From positions 34,025,127 through 34,089,126 of the forward strand of contig JAYGXS010000005.1 of assembly GCA_036362985.1 (NCBI GenBank): a DNA stretch of 64,000 bases, read 5' to 3'. A program made the position numbers and the translations under genes. This DNA comes from Ligula intestinalis (Eukaryota; Platyhelminthes; Cestoda; Diphyllobothriidea; Diphyllobothriidae). Positions 31,165 to 43,095 of this stretch are shown in pieces (the first letter of the stretch is position 1; each line of letters begins with the position of its first letter). The notes beneath the pieces were generated by a model that ran no database searches, was not told the DNA's origin, and was given only the letters and a program-made list of their open reading frames with translations.

Positions 31165-31600
31165 GTGTATCATAAGGCCGGGCTTAAAACTATTGAGGAA
31201 TTGAATCTAGTGCTGTGTTGTCAGAATAAGCTGAGAGAAGCCCTTGCACTTCCGTGGCCAACCTTGACGCTAGGAGGCGATCGCATTTGCCCCCACCCCC
31301 CAGTGACAGTCGTTCGCTGCGCGCAAATAACAGCAATTATCCCTCCATGTAGCTGCCTTCTGACCAACCCCCACAACCTAACCCAATTACCTCCTACCCC
31401 TCCCCTCCTCACCCAACGCTAGAACCTCTACACGCCGACCTCGCCATGCGGGCGACGCGTAAACGATTGATTGTAATAAGATTGCACTATTTAACCCTGT
31501 CCATCTGTACCGTTTTAATTACCCTGCAAATGTTGATGGCCTGATGAAGATTTGCTGAAAACTTATGTTTGCCAACTTGATAAATCAGCATTTACAATGC
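31165..31600 (+). mobile_element. PLE C-terminus and 3' tail
   Basis: LVLCCQNKLREALALPWPTLTLGGDRI matches the end of the PLE at 51.5 kb (PVLCCRKKLTQALALPWPTPTTDGDRI). The 3' tails also match: 'ACCTCTACACGCCGACCTCG', 'CCATGCGGG.GACG.GTAAACG'. Everything upstream of the last ~50 codons is missing. A hammerhead lies near the end of the tail. Confidence 0.8.
31530..31579 (+). ncRNA. Hammerhead ribozyme candidate, type b
   Basis: CUGAUGA 31,541-31,547; nine-base stem II region AGAUUUGCU; GAAA 31,557-31,560; stem III AAC (31,560-31,562) with GUU (31,567-31,569); U31570 at the cleavage position; stem I GGC (31,538-31,540) with GCC (31,571-31,573), extended by U-A. Stem II has only two pairs, so activity may be lost. 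It sits ~290 bases downstream of the PLE 'LPWP' end. The 51-kb copy has a decayed counterpart at about 52,096-52,120. Confidence 0.6.
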
Positions 31601-32830
31601 TGGTTAACATTTATTGAGATAGCAGCGTATGTCGATGCATAGTTAAACCCGATGTGCGGTCGAATTAGAACGTTTGCTTTTGTTTATCAGATAGCCTTTG
31701 GCAAAAAAATGCCTTGATACCAACTACCCATGGAAACGCCTGAATGCTCACATCTAAGCTTTATTGGAATGCCCATCGTCCCACTTCTGACTGTTAAAAA
31801 AGCTGCAACCGTTTGCTGTCTTTCAAAAAGTCCTTTTAGTGGCTGCTGCAGAATAGAATAAATTCAGTGAAAAAACCACCTTCATTGATGTATTACTAAA
31901 AACTGCGATGATAAGTTTCGCTTTAAGAATCGTCATCAATCAGTGGTATCCTCATCCTTGATGTCACTACACACTTGCCTTGCCAACCTTTCAGCCTTTC
32001 TATGAAATCGCTCGAAGAAAACGTAGACATAGTTCACTGAATAGGTATGATAGAATCAAACGTAATCACATAACTTTATCCCAGTATATTTTTTAAGCTT
32101 TTTATGCACCCAATAAACTTCCATGGTATTTTTATAACTTTTGAAGCTCAAGAGGGCAAAAAACTATTTAAAAAAACGTGCTCAGCACATAATCAGCTGG
32201 AGATCGCGTACTGACGTAGGTACGGGAATGGGATTGTTTGCTCACATAAAGTGCAACATAACACATGTTCGCATGAATGCGAGAAGTACCAAAGATGCAG
32301 CTCACAATTATACAACTGAGGGTTTACAGCAACCCTTAAAAACGGCAGCAACACAGTGTTGCAAGATGCTGTAAAATATTTGCATACCAATACTAAACGC
32401 AACGGAGTGCTTGCTCTGACAGCCTCTGTGAGCGAAGCCAGCACGTTCACACGATCAAGCCTCTACTGGGTTTAATATGTAAAATGGAGGATAAACTTTA
32501 CAAAGTTTATGCACGCATTGGCTTTACTTATCAATATGTTATAAAAGCATTAATAAGTACTTAAACTGCCGGCTTTCCATTGGCTTAATCGGTAAAATAT
32601 GGTAGGCGTGCATAGGAAAATTAGTATATTTTCCAAAGTGTACAGTTCCAACTCGAAGGCAAAAACAGAGAATCATTAAGTGCTACAGACTCTAGAGTCT
32701 GTACGGTTTCTATCGGCTTCAGAAGGCTCGCTGGACTAAGAATGTTCAATACAAGTGAACATGCGAGTCCCAGGAAGTAATTTAGAAGAAGAAGACTCGA
32801 TCACAGTGACAATACTTTTATTCGCCTGAA
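31601..32830. other. No recognisable gene
   Basis: Only short frames; nothing recognised. Confidence 0.4.
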
Positions 32831-32865
32831 GTTTCGACATCCATCGCGGATTCGTCATCAGAGGC
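32745..32865 (-). repeat. PLE-type 3' tail with hammerhead-like core, type c
   Basis: The minus strand carries CUGAUGA (complement of 32,855-32,861), a stem AUCC/GGAU with GCGAU loop, then GAAAC (complement of 32,831-32,835). The same block occurs at 41,469-41,499 after PLE coding sequence, so this is probably the tail of a fully truncated PLE. Stems I and III do not form well here. Confidence 0.55.
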
Positions 32866-32884
32866 ATTAGCAGAAAACGGTAGC

Positions 32885-33440
32885 AGACAGTTTCTAAATT
32901 GGCCAATGATTTCGAAACCTACCGACTGCCAGAACTGAATTCACGTTTTACGAACTGAATGCTGTGTTCATCCTGTTTAAGGAGACGTACGTGCTTGCAT
33001 ACGGTTTAAGAAGTGGTTGCATAACTCTCATAGAATTTCGCAATAGACAGAGATCATGCTGTACATATCAGGGGCAGCATTAATAAATTGACGGATATGA
33101 CGTATAATGAATGAACCCCACACAGTCGTAAAAAATTCAAAATTTTAATTTTTTTAAAACTGAAGGAAACCCTTCCTTTGAGAATAAAACTTAACGAAAA
33201 AATAATTTGCTATCGAAGGAGAACAAGAGAGGATATTTTCGTGCATTCTTTCCATAGAATATATTTGAATTTATAAAGGCAGTCAAAGTCAATGATAAAA
33301 ATGCATACTATTTAAGCAGCTATTTTTCATCGAGTTAACGTTTTCACAGCGGTCAGAACGAAGCTTGTCACAGAGTTGGCATGCTAACGTAACTGAAAAT
33401 AACTGAAATCATACTGCATGATAAGCAATATTGTAACCCT
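32885..33440 (+). repeat. Dispersed repeat R550, copy 1
   Basis: Matches 44,640-45,215 along its length: 'AGTTTCTAAATTG', 'GCAGCATTAATAAATTGA.GGATA', 'CACAGTCGTAAAAA', 'AGGCAGTCAAA'. With copy 2, in reverse, it makes a large palindrome. No coding capacity. Confidence 0.75.
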
Positions 33441-33519
33441 CCTCAATGTTGTTTTGTGAGTGAGAGCTGGTGTTTTTCGAATTGCGGAATGTTGCTTGCA
33501 GCACTCGTCATACTGTATG

Positions 33520-33990
33520 CACTGTCCAAAATGGCTGCTTAAGAAGTTTGCATTTTTATCTTTGCGTTTGACTACCTTGATAATTTCAACTAAATTTTAT
33601 CGAAACCATACACGAGATTTTCTTTCGTGAATTTGTTGTACTCGCCTTCCTTAAATGTTATGCTTAAAGAAATGTTATCTTTCGGTTTTGAAGAAGTTTC
33701 ATATTATGAGCTTTTTTTAAGATTGGGAGGTGTTCATTCGTAATATATCGTACCCGTCAATTTATGAATGCTGCCTGTAATGTATACAGCAAGAGCCACA
33801 CTGGTGCAACATTTTATGAGAAATATGAGAGTTATTCCTTAAACTCAGGGCAAAAACGCAATTTTCATCAAACAGGATGTGCACAGCACGCAGCTTTTAG
33901 AGCTCGAATTCACATTTAGTAGTCAGTAGGTTTCAAAAGTATTCGACAATTTAGAAACTATTTTTGAGATAGAAGTATACCCTTTCTTTA
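33520..33990 (-). repeat. Dispersed repeat R550, copy 2 (inverted)
   Basis: Reverse complement of copy 1 with more divergence: minus strand reads 'GAAACCTACTGACT', 'GGCAGCATTCATAAATTGACGGGTA', 'GAATGAACACCTCCC'. Copies 1 and 2 form arms of about 470 bases around an ~80-150-bp centre. Confidence 0.7.
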
Positions 33991-34024
33991 AGCATAGAAG
34001 TTTTGGGGAGGCTTAATTTCCTAA

Positions 34025-34150
34025 CAACTGAGTATGGCAAGTAATTTCTTCGCGCATGGTTTCCATAAAATACATTTGAATTTATAAAAGTAGTCAAGAT
34101 CAATTATAAATGCAAACTACTTACATAGCAAATTTTTACAGTACTCTATG
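34025..34150 (+). repeat. Dispersed repeat R550, partial copy 3
   Basis: 'TTTCCATAAAATACATTTGAATTTATAAAAGTAGTCAA' region matches the middle of copy 1 in forward orientation; followed directly by repeat DR2. Confidence 0.65.
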
Positions 34151-34480
34151 TAGTTATCGGTTGGACTATCGTGCCCATTATAAACCGATGCTCATCCCTC
34201 TTTGTTTCTTCGAAATACAAAAATGAGTTCATTAGCGTATGAAGCCAGTAGAAATCTCATTTGGGCAAACTTTTGCGCTTATTTCAAGATTGATTCGTCA
34301 TGACGTTAGCGACTGCAGTGTTCGGTCATTATGCATTATTAATGATCTCGCTCTGTTGTGTGCTCTGTGCACCTCATTTTATGAAAAGCAAATAAAGGAT
34401 GTTATTTTTGAAGGTGTAGGAGTTATATTTTTAAAATAAAACGTATCTCCCCCCACTTGCTAGTACGATGACACATTTAG
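34145..34480 (+). repeat. Dispersed repeat DR2, copy 2
   Basis: Partner of 4,340-4,720, same orientation; see that entry for landmarks. Confidence 0.6.
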
Positions 34481-35379
34481 GAGGTGACTGCTAACTACTG
34501 ATCGCCATTACAGAAGGGCCTTTCCCAACGCAATTAGGTCTTATTTATAAAGAAATCTAAAATAGCGACCGGCGGGAACATACTGTACCGACTACAGTCT
34601 TTGAAAGCTGCCACTGTCTGATGTTTAAGATTGCCTGCAACGTCGGTTGGCGGCCAAACGGGTGGTCAAGAATGGACGTCATAAAGAGCTAGGAATTAAT
34701 AGACATCGTAAAGATTGTCAATACATACAAAAGCACTAATCCACGCCATTCAGTATCACACGGTTGTGGAATAATACACTCGTTAAGGGTGTGATTCTAT
34801 TAAAACCTAGGAATTCACTCCATATGTTGTAAGACGCAGCCACCCCCTCTTTCGTCACCGACTGCCTTCAAAGCGTTCTCATTTTCTGCGATTTGACTGT
34901 CACTGAACTCTTTTTGCGCTCATCTGAAAAAAGTAACATACCTAAAGGGAACAACTTTTCACCGCTTAGGCAACTGCTATGTCGTGCTTAGAATGTCTTT
35001 AAACCAATCCACCAAGAACAGTCTGATGCAAGGACAACAAAATTAGCTGTTAAAAATTTATTCCCGTTGCGGCTGATATATGGTTATGGCAGCTTTCTGA
35101 GAGAGCTTGGAAATATTTGTCCAGAAGGCCTGTATTTGATATATTCACGCATTAATTGCTGGGGGCTTGAGAAAAACCAGCATTGAGAACAGGAATATGG
35201 ACAAGGAAGCTTCTGGGGCAACGTAGGGGTCATAATGCTTAGGCGAATCCTCTGACAGTTACACATGGCAGCGACAAAACTTGGGCGAAACCAGCATATC
35301 TGGGTTTTAGATAGTGGCTCTGCTGTCAGCATGGTGAATCCTGCGCCATGTAAACAAATATATTCAGAAGTCATCCTAC
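34481..35379. other. No recognisable gene
   Basis: Short frames only. The 35,084-35,392 minus frame is not recognised and lies just upstream of the PLE fragment. Confidence 0.4.
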
Positions 35380-36210
35380 ATTTTTGGCGCAACCACCCAG
35401 TGTCTCACAAAAGAAGTTTTGTCTACAGCCTCTTCAACCGAGCAGAAAAAAACTGCTCTGATGACGGTTACCAAGAAGAAATGAAATACCTTTTTCAATC
35501 ATACTTCAAAAATTTAGATCAATGAAATTTCGTGCTTCAGTGCATTAGACGCAAGAATCCAAAGAGGAAGAAAAAAGGCATTTAAAATGGTACGCCAACG
35601 AGGTATCGAAAACAAAAACCTGGCAAACTCTCCCACATGTAAAAAGGCATCTGAGCTTGTAGAAAGACAACTGAGGAAACACCAGATACAAGTGGCACAC
35701 CAACCGGCAAACACCTTATAATCACAGGACAGGGCTGGCTATCTTGCCAGAAAAGGGGTTGTCTACAAAGGCAACGGAGCAAGTGAATTCCATACTTACC
35801 GGTGAGCGCACATCTACCATTTCCGAAATACGGGCGTCCCAATATATTAGATTATGTAGATAAAAGCTTCTTTGGGAAAATTATAACTTAATTGTGTAAA
35901 TTTTCGAGGCAGAATCCTCCGCTCGTCTCCAGAAGACGATAACATCTATCCCAGGTAGTCATTCGCACACTGGAAGACTGTCACAAAATCGCATAGGAGA
36001 ACACACGGATTGTTGGCATTTATTTAATTATAAAAGGCCGTAAAAATTCCTGGAAACAAGGCATGCAGACGAAGCATGCATCAACAGTCATATTGATTTG
36101 GACGCCACCTATAACTACCTCAAGGACAAATTCAATGCGCTCCACCAACCACAATAGAATGCCGAAATGCACGTAACTCCCACTAGCGCAGACTGACAAT
36201 CCTGCCAATC
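35380..36210 (+). pseudogene. PLE fragment: RT end, linker and GIY-YIG remnant
   Basis: NHPVSHKRSFVYSLFNRAEKNCSDD at about 35,390-35,465 corresponds to NHPLSHKRSCVRTLYKRAETHC of the 12.9-kb element. In shifting frames there follow 'PHVK', 'SELVERQLRKHQIQVAHQPANTL' (about 35,630-35,715, the linker) and at about 36,060-36,150 'HADEACINSHIDLDATYNYLKDKF', the conserved end of the nuclease. The YIG motif and catalytic residues are not recognisable. Heavily decayed. Confidence 0.7.
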
Positions 36211-39200
36211 GATATGCACGTCAGATGAATATTGATTTTCTAGATGTTTAAAATTTTAATTGTTTCTCGCACATTTTCTGGGGTGTGAAGACGAGCAGGC
36301 GAATCTGCCTCAAAAATTAAAAAAATAAAATTTCACTATTCTCTAAGAGGCCTTTATCTTCATTACCTTTGTTACAAAGTCAATTTGAAATGACATTTCA
36401 CCCAGTGACCTCTCTTCAATTTTCTTATTTTTTGTATCACTTCTTCTCTTTGATTTCCCTTCCTATTTTGTGCATTCTGTTACATACCAATGCACTGAAT
36501 TTCGGTTAGAATATATAATTTACGGTAGTAATCGCCTTTATATCACCTGTCCCGGTCAGCATGTGAGAAATTATGGTTTGGGGTTTGGAGTAGGGTTAGG
36601 CTCAATGGAATGAGGACACGGGAATGTTCACCCTTCCGGGAGTTCAAGAAATCGAAATGTCGTATAGGGGAGGTTCCCATCCCAGTGTGCTGCTGACTGC
36701 CCTCTGCATCTAAACTGTGTTTCCTTTTGAAGGAAAATTGTTTTCAGTCTGTGGAATTCCGCAAATGTTGACCTCAAATTTATGCACAACAAAAATAAAT
36801 ACCTACGTTTTGAGCAGTTCAAAAAGTCCTACTGATCAGGTGCCACGAGAGATGTTAAAGGAGAAATTTAAAAACTCAGCTTCAGTGTGAAGAGGGGAAG
36901 GGACAGAAGGGTGCAGAATCAACACTGTAGGCAGCTTAAACAGGGCGTGTAAACGGATGTAAAATATTGACTGCGAAAATCTGTGCGATCAAGGAATCAT
37001 TCAGAGTAGCTAAGGTAGATTGTCGGACATACGCTAAAAATAACTATTGAATAGAGAAAGTTAATTAGTTAAACTATTTGGGGATTTTTAAAAAGCAGAC
37101 AAAAGGCGAGAGCGCGCAACGCCACAAGAGCCGATTATGGCTTAAGAAAAGAAGGATTTAAGTTCTGTTGATGCAGAGTGTAGTCAAACAAATGACTTTC
37201 TGCGCTGCTTAACACGCAACCGAAGAGCCTAACGTGTGCCTACAGCATAAATTGCTTCATGGACCTGCGTCCTTTAGATAATCTATATTCCATTTGTAAA
37301 ATATTCTTATTTTTAACGGTCCCTATGAAAAACAATACCCCTAGAAACATAAATCAGAACGATGAAAATGAGCACCTATATTCCCCTTCGTTTTATAACA
37401 GTGAAAATACCAAATTCCAAAAATGATTGATAATTCACCCCCATCCCGATTGGCGCCGCTAGTCACTGCCACCCTCTACTGATAGCATGGTCGTGCCAAA
37501 TCAGACAGGACTTTAAGGCTTGCAAACGGCGAAGTTCACCTGCTGACTCTTGCTTAGACACTAGGTTAGCTGAAGCTAAGGTAAGCTTTAAAACCGAATT
37601 GTGCCGTATGAATTGTATGGCGAGTATTGCATGAAAAAGTTATGAAGAAAATTAACTTGGTTTTTAAGTATATATTCGATCAGATTATTATCATCTTCCA
37701 AGTAGATTTAAGCCTTCGAACGCCTTTTATTTTGGAAAATCGCCCCTTTAGGTAACTTGATTCAAGGTAATGTGCAGTAATTTGGCGACTTTGTAAGTCG
37801 TCTCATATCGAGGGTACTTCACATGCTATTGAGTACGAGAGAACCAAACGTTTTTTTTTGAATTATATATCCTTATATGAAAGGATTCCAAAATAAGTAA
37901 AGAAAGTATAAACCATAGCCCTTCCAGAACCTTTAAATTTTGTCCGAAATGGTTCAAATGCATGTGAGGCAAAGTTTAAGGATTCGCATTTATTTTCGGA
38001 AACAATGAATTATTCGGTTTCTAAAAATAATGTTTACCTAAGCTTTGAAGATTTTTTCCACAAAATTCAGAAATAAAAACGTTTTGGTCGTCTTTTCTTT
38101 TCCCGCATCGCCTAAATGGCACTTAAGTAAAGTGTCCATATATGTAACTGTGAGGGTACCGAAAAACAGGCCTTATTTAATGTAAATCAGATAGAACGAT
38201 ACTTTCTTGAACATTGTGCTTTCCGCTTGTAAGTTATTTGGAAATGGAACAGACGGAAAGTATAATAATTATGGAGATACCTTATAATACATATGGCCAC
38301 ACATTTGCACTTGCATACTGGAAGTTATCCACTTTGGCACTAAAAGAATCCAGTATAAGGACAAAACTTAGTTCCTTCACTTACCGGTTAAACTGAATCA
38401 TTTATCTTCAGGAAAGTTAGGAAACTTGCCAAAAAACTATATGTTCATTTCGGCATTACGTCGAACGAAGTTAATGTATACAGAAATTCGTAGCTGAATA
38501 CTTAATCAGAGCACGTTTTAAATGGGTAACGTATTAAAGAAATTTCTTTTTATTAATATTAGGAATAACAATATCAAATTTATCGTGTGGACGCTCTTTA
38601 TGTTCAACAATATGGTTTGCTGTTTTGAAGCACCATCTTCATAAGAGCTAGTATCCAGAAACTGATTTTTTCGGTAAATGTTCTTGATGTATACCTTTTT
38701 TCAAAGGTTTTGATGTAAACATCAAACGCAATCTCAATTGATGGATGAACACATGAAGACGCTGAAAACGCTAAAAAAATATGCTAGAATATAAATGACG
38801 ATAATAAATGAACAGATATCCCTTAATGGGAATATGTATAAAAAATTGACTTAAAAATGTTCGTTTTACACAAACAAAGTGGTTATGTTGTGTGTTCAAA
38901 TTGTAATAAGATTTAAATGTAGAACCATAATTTATACCTATTTGTACGTATCCGGAACTTGCGGATTATCGAGATAATTTATCCTAACAAACACCTAGGA
39001 CTCCTTTTATTACTTTTAAGGACTAATTGCGCCTTATTTTGATCACCATTATTTCTGAGGTTACGTAAATGCGTTCATGCCTATATGCGAGTAATGATCA
39101 AACTTGCAGAACACGTACAAATAATTTCCGTATATCACAGTCACGGCGGGATGCTAGCTTGTAAACGAGTTTCTTTTGCGCCGACTGCAAAAGGTGCACA

Positions 39201-40740
39201 CACACGCAAAATGACAACTTAAGTAGCGAGACTTTTTCACGTTGATTTGTAATGCCCTGGTTGACCTGCCCAAACTATCATTTTTTATTTACATTTAGTA
39301 GAAAATTACTTTCTTTTCCAATCAGCCACACTGCGGAGGAGAGTTGGTAGGATTTGATTTCAAAGGGGTTGCTTTTTATGAATTTCTCATGAAGGAGACA
39401 TAAATTATTGCCAACTGAGGACAAGAAGGAATATTAGGTGCATGCTTTCTGCAAAATAAATTTGATTTTAAAGGGATATCAAAAACAGATTAAAAAGTCA
39501 TATATTTAAAGTAGCCACTTTTAGAAAGGGCAGTTGCTGCAGGCAGGAAAATGTAAAGTTAGAAGCCGAACTTCTGACGTGACCAAAATATTAGAACCCA
39601 AAATTTGTTAACCATTCTACTCGGCAAAGATTTTCATAATTTTGGGAGATGAGGTGAATTGCCTGTGGATAATTTTGTAGGTTCCTAGTAAACTACATCG
39701 AAGGTCTTCATGACTGAACCACGTCTGTTAGTTGTGATCTTACCAGTATTCTCTAGATTTGAGAGCTCTGCCTTATTAAAAAGAACTTTGGAGGCGCAAT
39801 GGTTTGCATAAATGTTAAAGCTGCACTTAAAATTGCCTAACGACAAGGAATATAAAGCCCTGATATGTTTACCATCTTAATTCTGAGATTTCCCCCGGCC
39901 TCTGTTTCCCCATTCCTTTCAGTTTTGTTCAGTTTATTTGAGGGAAAATCCAGGGGTCGGTTGACATTGCTCCGGTTTGCGTACACACTGGAATGCATTT
40001 CTGCTTGGTTCATTGCCAATGTATAACTCTACTGCAACTCAACTGATCCAGAATTCTGCTGGTGCTCTGTGAAATCAGGTCTTGTTGCTCGCTATCAGGA
40101 ACAATCAAGCGTACTTGGGAATGATGCCCATTGATTAGGCCTTATTGACGGATAGAAATGGTTGTTTCTATTGAGCGACATAATGCTTGCCTACAATCAT
40201 CTCTGGCAACGCTACGACGAACAGTAATCAGTTGACGGAGAAATTTCTTGACAATTAAAATGCGCTGTACTTAAACTGGCAACATGCTGATGCTGCGAAA
40301 TAAGCATAAATCTTGACTTTTGACCTGAACTCAGGATTATAAAGTTGGCTCCAACGGCAGGTATCTTTGAACTCAGTAAAAAGACCTTGTATTGTGCCTA
40401 GTTATTTTAACTCCTTCTTATGCAGGGGGGCTAGCATAAATCTTTTGCAGGCTTAACTCATCAACGAATGTGGAAGGAAATGCGATATCCGACTTATCAC
40501 ACACAATACAATCTGCAGTGACGAGGTTTATTTTGAATTGTAAGGGATTGGGTTTATAATAAAGTTGCTCTACCACCTTAGATACCACTTGGTCCACAAT
40601 TCTGTCGTTATTATTATAAGTGTAAATCTAAGGCATAACAATAGATCAGATTTCTATTGCTTGTGTTGTGTTTGCTCGATAATGTGCTTTCTCGTTTCGA
40701 GGAATTTATACAGTAGGTTGTTAAACGCCTTTTCAAGGCG
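36211..40740. other. Long AT-rich stretch without recognisable features
   Basis: About 4.5 kb with no family resemblance, RNA or clear repeat. Best candidate in this half of the window for unique host sequence (intergenic or intronic), but nothing demonstrates this. Confidence 0.4.
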
Positions 40741-40796
40741 CTGAGCCACTCCAGAGGTTAGAGCAGGGCACTGCAGATTTTATTCAGATTTCTTGA

Positions 40797-41500
40797 ATGC
40801 GGGAACTTGGAGAATCACTAGAAGTTAGAGTTGTGGTCAGGCTGCAGGCAGCAATAAAGCGTCGTATAATGAAACCAAAGAACCCACAGCTACGGCAAGA
40901 AACATCTGCAGTCATTTATAGAATCCATTGCAGTTGCGGACAAAGCAACTACATCGGAGAAACTGGCAGAATTCTCAAGACGCGAATTGCCAAACATGCG
41001 GCAGCAATATAGCGAAGAGATGCTAATTCTCAAGTAGTGGCTCATTCGACGAGACCGGCCATACATTCAAATTTGATAAGGCCGAAATTCTAGCAAGAGG
41101 TGAAAATTGTATGAGCCGAAAATTACTTGCCTTATAGTTCACGGGACCCCGGTCTATAAACAAGCACAAAAAACTGCCCAGTCCATATTCGGTACTGAGG
41201 CTGAATTTGTCTGGAGCAAGTCACCACGTGGGGAAGACACCTCATTATCAGGCAACCAGGTGGCCGTGCAATTATCACCACCGTGCGCGATAAAATTTCA
41301 GCAAGTCAGGGTCCGGATACTGATAATCGAGAAATCAACACATTAGAGGAAAATTACCGTTAATTCTCGTTATCAATCAGCAGTATACACTAATGACTCT
41401 GTCCAATAAATGCTACAAATTCCTGTGTATGCATTGCCCGTTTCTGCTACTGCTTCCCGCTCCTGTCTCTGATGAAGAATCCGCGATGGATGTCGAAACG
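40797..41500 (+). pseudogene. PLE GIY-YIG fragment with 3' tail
   Basis: KNPQLRQETSAVIYRIHCSCGQSNYIGETGRILKTRIAKHAAAI holds the GIY equivalent, YIG and catalytic Arg. A stop ends this frame at about 41,010. The rest is read in other frames: 'DETGHTFKFDKAEILARGENCMSRK', then 'SINKHKK'. The TRETLEAW site is replaced by SRKLLAL followed by a stop, so the catalytic Glu is gone. It is closer to the 14.3-kb element than to the 22- and 42-kb group. A type c hammerhead-like core lies at 41,469-41,498. Confidence 0.8.
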
Positions 41501-41520
41501 TCGGAAAGTGTTTTCCCAGA
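41469..41520 (+). ncRNA. Hammerhead-like core, type c (probably decayed)
   Basis: CUGAUGA 41,469-41,475, stem II GA-AUCC with GGAU-UC (bulged G, loop GCGAU), GAAA 41,495-41,498, possible stem III ACGU with GUGU. No convincing stem I. Same block in reverse at 32,831-32,861 and a further decayed one at 8,787-8,830. Confidence 0.45.
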
Positions 41521-41999
41521 GATCGAATCTTCTCCGATCCCGCCCCTAGTCCGCTTAACTCTGGTTTGTCGCCGTGCACGGTTTGGTGAGCGGAAAGACC
41601 CAGTTCAGTGCATGTCTACTATCACTTAAAACCAAGTCACCATCCCTGCGCTATCATACTGCAGAGCACATAGCGGACCGCTTCGGACGCGACGGTCGAA
41701 CTGGCGCGTAGCGTAATTTCAAGCTATGTCAACCACTTTGGGGTGTAGGCATTTGTATGAACTTTTTAATGGCCACCTGCAAACACCAAACTCGATAGAG
41801 CTCGGTGAGTAAATAGGAAGTGTGGATGTTTTCAAGTGACTTTCGTTGCCATCCCATTTCCCAAGGAATATTGATAAATTGAGCACATGCGATGCTATTC
41901 GAATGGGTATTTTGGGGTCTTAAAACCTCAGAATTTCATTTTTCAAAACTAAGCGTACACTCTCTTCAAGAAGAAATTTAAAGAACCCTTGATGCGTTA

Positions 42000-42190
42000 G
42001 AAAATGAAGATAAAGGTAGTATTCCTGTGCGTATTATCTATAAAATATACTTGAATTTATGATGACATTGGCAATAGATAAAAAGATTCATACTGCTTAC
42101 GTTTTCACTATTTGCAGAAACATGCCCCTTCTTAGAGCAGACAGCTTGACAAAATGATAAAAATTGCATGTTTTCTATAAAAAAGATTTA
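42000..42190 (+). repeat. Dispersed repeat R550, partial copy
   Basis: 'ATAAAATATACTTGAATTTAT' followed by 'CATACTGCTTACG' matches the middle of R550 in forward orientation. The rest of 41,521-42,310 shows nothing recognisable. Confidence 0.5.
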
Positions 42191-42589
42191 TAGGGGGCGT
42201 GAACAATTAGCAGAAAAAAATGCATGCTAATTTAATAGTTAACAACAGAATGTTTATTTTTCGTTCGTTCAAAAATTTAAAGCTTCTTTTCCCTGGTGAA
42301 AATTTGATGACCGCAAAAACAGCACAATTTAACGAATCCATAAACTTCGAGAGGGCTCTTCAGTTTCCACGCCTCATTGCATAACGGGAATGAACGTCAG
42401 AGACAATAGACAACTGAATACATACAGAAACAACTCGATAAAAAACGGCAAGGTCACCGTACATGGACAAGAGGCATTCGATAAATCTGAAATTTAAACT
42501 CTGTAGACAGCGAAAAACTGGTGAAGAAAAACGTCTAGGCAAAAATGAAGAAACTTTTGGGAGGAGAATGTGTAAACAAGGAGCCAATG

Positions 42590-43066
42590 TTACCAAGGTA
42601 GAGTTAGGTTCACTACATGCTCCAATGGTTTACATAGGTCGGGTTTAAACCACCTTATGTAGGCTGCCTCCAGGTAGCGTAAGGTGCGAGTTGTTCGTTC
42701 CCGAACAAGAACTCGGAAGGAGGTTTTAGGGTCCATGGAGTGGCCCGTGGCTAGCGGGTGTTCAGTGATTGATGAGCGAGGAGTTCGTTTTTCTTGCTTA
42801 AACAACCAGCTAGGCAAGTGTTCCTTTGCTCTGGTGGCCAAGTGCCTTTGCGTTCACTCTCTGTACTTGCATCCGCAAATGCATGTAAATTCATAAACAC
42901 AGTTTGAAGTGGCGTGCATAGGCAAGGCACTTTTCGCACGAAGAATCGGTAAAAACTTTGTTAGATTGCAAATTATAAGCTCAGCAGCATAATATGTCCT
43001 GTGAATGGCATTAATGAGTACATAGGGCGAACGCAAAGGCACTTGACCACCAGAGCAAAGGAGCAC
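42590..43066 (-). pseudogene. PLE GIY-YIG fragment inside foldback unit 3, left copy
   Basis: In two frames: LPILRAKSALPMHATSNCVYEFTCICGCKYRERTQ (42,854-43,066) then MATRAKEHLPSWLFKQEKRTPRSSITEHPLATGHSMDP ... LRYLEAAYIRWFKPDLCKPLEHVVNLTLPW (42,590-42,841). The GIY equivalent (VYEF), catalytic Arg (TRAKEH) and Glu (YLEAAYIR) are visible. YIG has become YRE, so the nuclease is inactive. It is closely related to the 22.2-kb fragment. Confidence 0.82.
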
Positions 43067-43095
43067 TTAACTAGCTGTTTGTTTATGCCTTGGTA
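43010..43095 (+). pseudogene. PLE GIY-YIG fragment inside foldback unit 3, right copy
   Basis: Plus strand reads EYIGRTQRHLTTRAKEHLTSCLFMPW then stop. It retains an intact YIG and Arg but jumps directly to the C-terminal PW, so about 60 codons are deleted. It overlaps the minus-strand copy because the two copies are joined head to head. Confidence 0.7.
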
